Assembly (NCBI GenBank): GCA_018370615.1
Contig: JAGZAC010000119.1
Span: 1 to 5,935, forward strand
DNA: 5,935 nucleotides
Direction of reading: 5' to 3'
Source of the DNA: Clostridiales bacterium
GTDB lineage: Bacteria > Bacillota > Clostridia > Oscillospirales > CAG-272
Shown here: positions 5,203 to 5,935 of the stretch, one piece after another
Layout: each line of letters opens with the position of its first letter
Position numbering within the stretch: the stretch's first letter is position 1
Position numbers and translations under genes: made by a program
The notes under the pieces: generated by a model
What the model saw: only the letters and a program-made list of their open reading frames with translations
What the model was told of the DNA's origin: nothing
Databases searched by the model: none

Positions 5203-5935
5203 CTAAATCTTGACCTCTGATACGTCTATTTCACCATTCATCAGTTTTGGGAGCAGGGTGTCACGCAGACTAGAAAGTTTTTCATTTTCTAAACCATTTG
5301 CAAAAATTTGTTGAAAGTATACAGAAGATAATTCATTGAACTTATCCAATGCCTCAACAGATGGAATAATAACAGGCTCTGTTTCAATAAATCCTGATAT
5401 ATCAAGATTTTTTATTCCAGTAGTTCCATTTTCATAAGAGAAAAATACTTTTCTGTCATACAAATACTGCCAATAGTAATAAATAAATTTACTATATCCT
5501 TGTATTGGCTTAATCGCACGACAGAAATTAGTACAAACCATACCCATATCATATCTATTCAAGAGCGATTGAGGGATGACAGTAGATCGTCCTGTTGATT
5601 GTATAGGACTTCCGCCTGATATTTCAATGACAATATCATCAGGAACGAGTTTCTTTGACTTATAATTCTTCGGCAAAATATATCTAGTTGGCATTTTACC
5701 TTTATTTCCTGCCTTAACTTCGGGAATATCGGCACCACGAATACAATAAACTTGTTCTGTATAGTTACCTGTTGGTTCTTCTTTTCCCCAATCCCCACCA
5801 AGTGTCGATTCAATAATTTCAGAAAATGTTCCCATTCTCCAATTTTCGGGCATAATCCCACCAAACGGCTCAAAATCCACAAACCACGCCTTGAACAGAG
5901 CATGCGCCTGCTGTTCTAAATTTTCATTTATCGCA
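5203..5935 (-). CDS. hsdS: Type I restriction-modification specificity subunit HsdS (5' part beyond window edge)
   Basis: HsdS recognises the bipartite DNA target and directs the HsdM methylase and HsdR nuclease. The visible frame (243 residues plus stop, open to the right edge) begins in the central conserved region: NENLEQQAHALFKAWFVDFEPF is the hallmark that precedes the second target recognition domain. The second TRD covers about residues 26-190, starting MPENWRMGTFSEI. The distal conserved helix region (about 192-243) ends LRDTLLPKLMNGEIDVSEVKI, a textbook HsdS tail. The GTG at 5880 that would give a 225-residue protein is internal to the conserved helix and is not the start. The first TRD and probably hsdM lie to the right. 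Base composition is strikingly AT-rich in the TRD (several 60-base lines are only 23-37% GC), unlike the core genes to the left, which fits horizontal acquisition. The C-terminus is complete, so specificity and methylation may still work. Confidence 0.94.
   Translation of the reverse strand, partial: AINENLEQQAHALFKAWFVDFEPFGGIMPENWRMGTFSEIIESTLGGDWGKEEPTGNYTEQVYCIRGADIPEVKAGNKGKMPTRYILPKNYKSKKLVPDDIVIEISGGSPIQSTGRSTVIPQSLLNRYDMGMVCTNFCRAIKPIQGYSKFIYYYWQYLYDRKVFFSYENGTTGIKNLDISGFIETEPVIIPSVEALDKFNELSSVYFQQIFANGLENEKLSSLRDTLLPKLMNGEIDVSEVKI

Noticed and set aside
5109..5225. A 38-codon minus-strand open frame overlapping the hsdS end and the hsdS-hsdR spacer, reading a plausible lysine-rich tail ending MIKSLSD
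   Set aside because: It has no usable start codon before its last few residues, no ribosome binding site and no recognised similarity; such a length is expected by chance in AT-rich DNA. It could be a relic gene end, but that cannot be supported.
5203..5880. A 225-residue HsdS starting at the GTG at 5880
   Set aside because: The frame stays open to the window edge, and the residues before it (NENLEQQAHALFKAWF) belong to the HsdS central conserved region, so the gene starts outside the window.
1..5935. CRISPR arrays, tRNA or rRNA genes, riboswitches and transposase genes
   Set aside because: No regularly spaced direct repeats, cloverleaf-like segments, conserved riboswitch cores or transposase motifs were seen on either strand by eye.

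Overview
The window looks like a chromosomal segment of an anaerobic gut-type Firmicute (Clostridia, perhaps Oscillospiraceae/Ruminococcaceae). The evidence is a HrcA/CIRCE heat-shock module, sigma-A promoters with 17-bp spacers, strong AGGAGG-like ribosome binding sites, a Clostridia-type TldD/PmbA pair, and a hairpin-rich intergenic repeat of a kind I associate with this group. The order or family is an inference. No rRNA, tRNA, CRISPR array or transposase gene is visible.

Layout from left to right. (1) hrcA lies on the minus strand (1-1017) and lacks only its last few codons at the window edge. It is preceded by a CIRCE operator and its own promoter, so a heat-shock operon should continue to the left. 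(2) A divergent intergenic region (1018-1244) carries the hrcA promoter, a 15-bp palindrome near its middle, and an exact-consensus TTGACA-N17-TATAAT promoter for the next gene. (3) A ROK-family glucokinase gene, glcK, lies on the plus strand (1245-2210). (4) A convergent intergenic region (2211-2392) holds three successive degenerate hairpin repeats and a strong bidirectional terminator. (5) A minus-strand operon encodes a TldD-type metallopeptidase (3709-5079) followed 17 bp later by its partner PmbA/TldE (2393-3691). (6) Upstream of these, in the same orientation, an AT-rich segment carries the 3' two-target-recognition-domain end of hsdS, the specificity subunit of a type I restriction-modification system (5203 to the right edge).

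The main point of interest is the TldD gene. Its first ~82 residues are not TldD. They are the N-terminus of a type I restriction subunit, HsdR, with its own ribosome binding site, in the normal place after hsdS. At about position 4833 the frame passes without interruption into TldD, which has lost its own N-terminal domain but keeps HEAVGH and the C-terminal GFCGKK. The hsd locus therefore appears truncated by an in-frame hsdR::tldD junction. This removed the restriction nuclease and motor, and placed tldD-pmbA under the hsd operon. It could be a genuine rearrangement, which would leave a methylation-only hsd locus and a chimeric peptidase, or an assembly misjoin. The sequence alone does not decide this.

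Functional picture: hrcA and CIRCE give autoregulated heat-shock control, glcK feeds glucose into glycolysis, and TldD/PmbA form a peptidase heterodimer that processes or degrades peptides. The hsd genes are accessory DNA of different base composition that meets the core chromosome exactly at the fusion.
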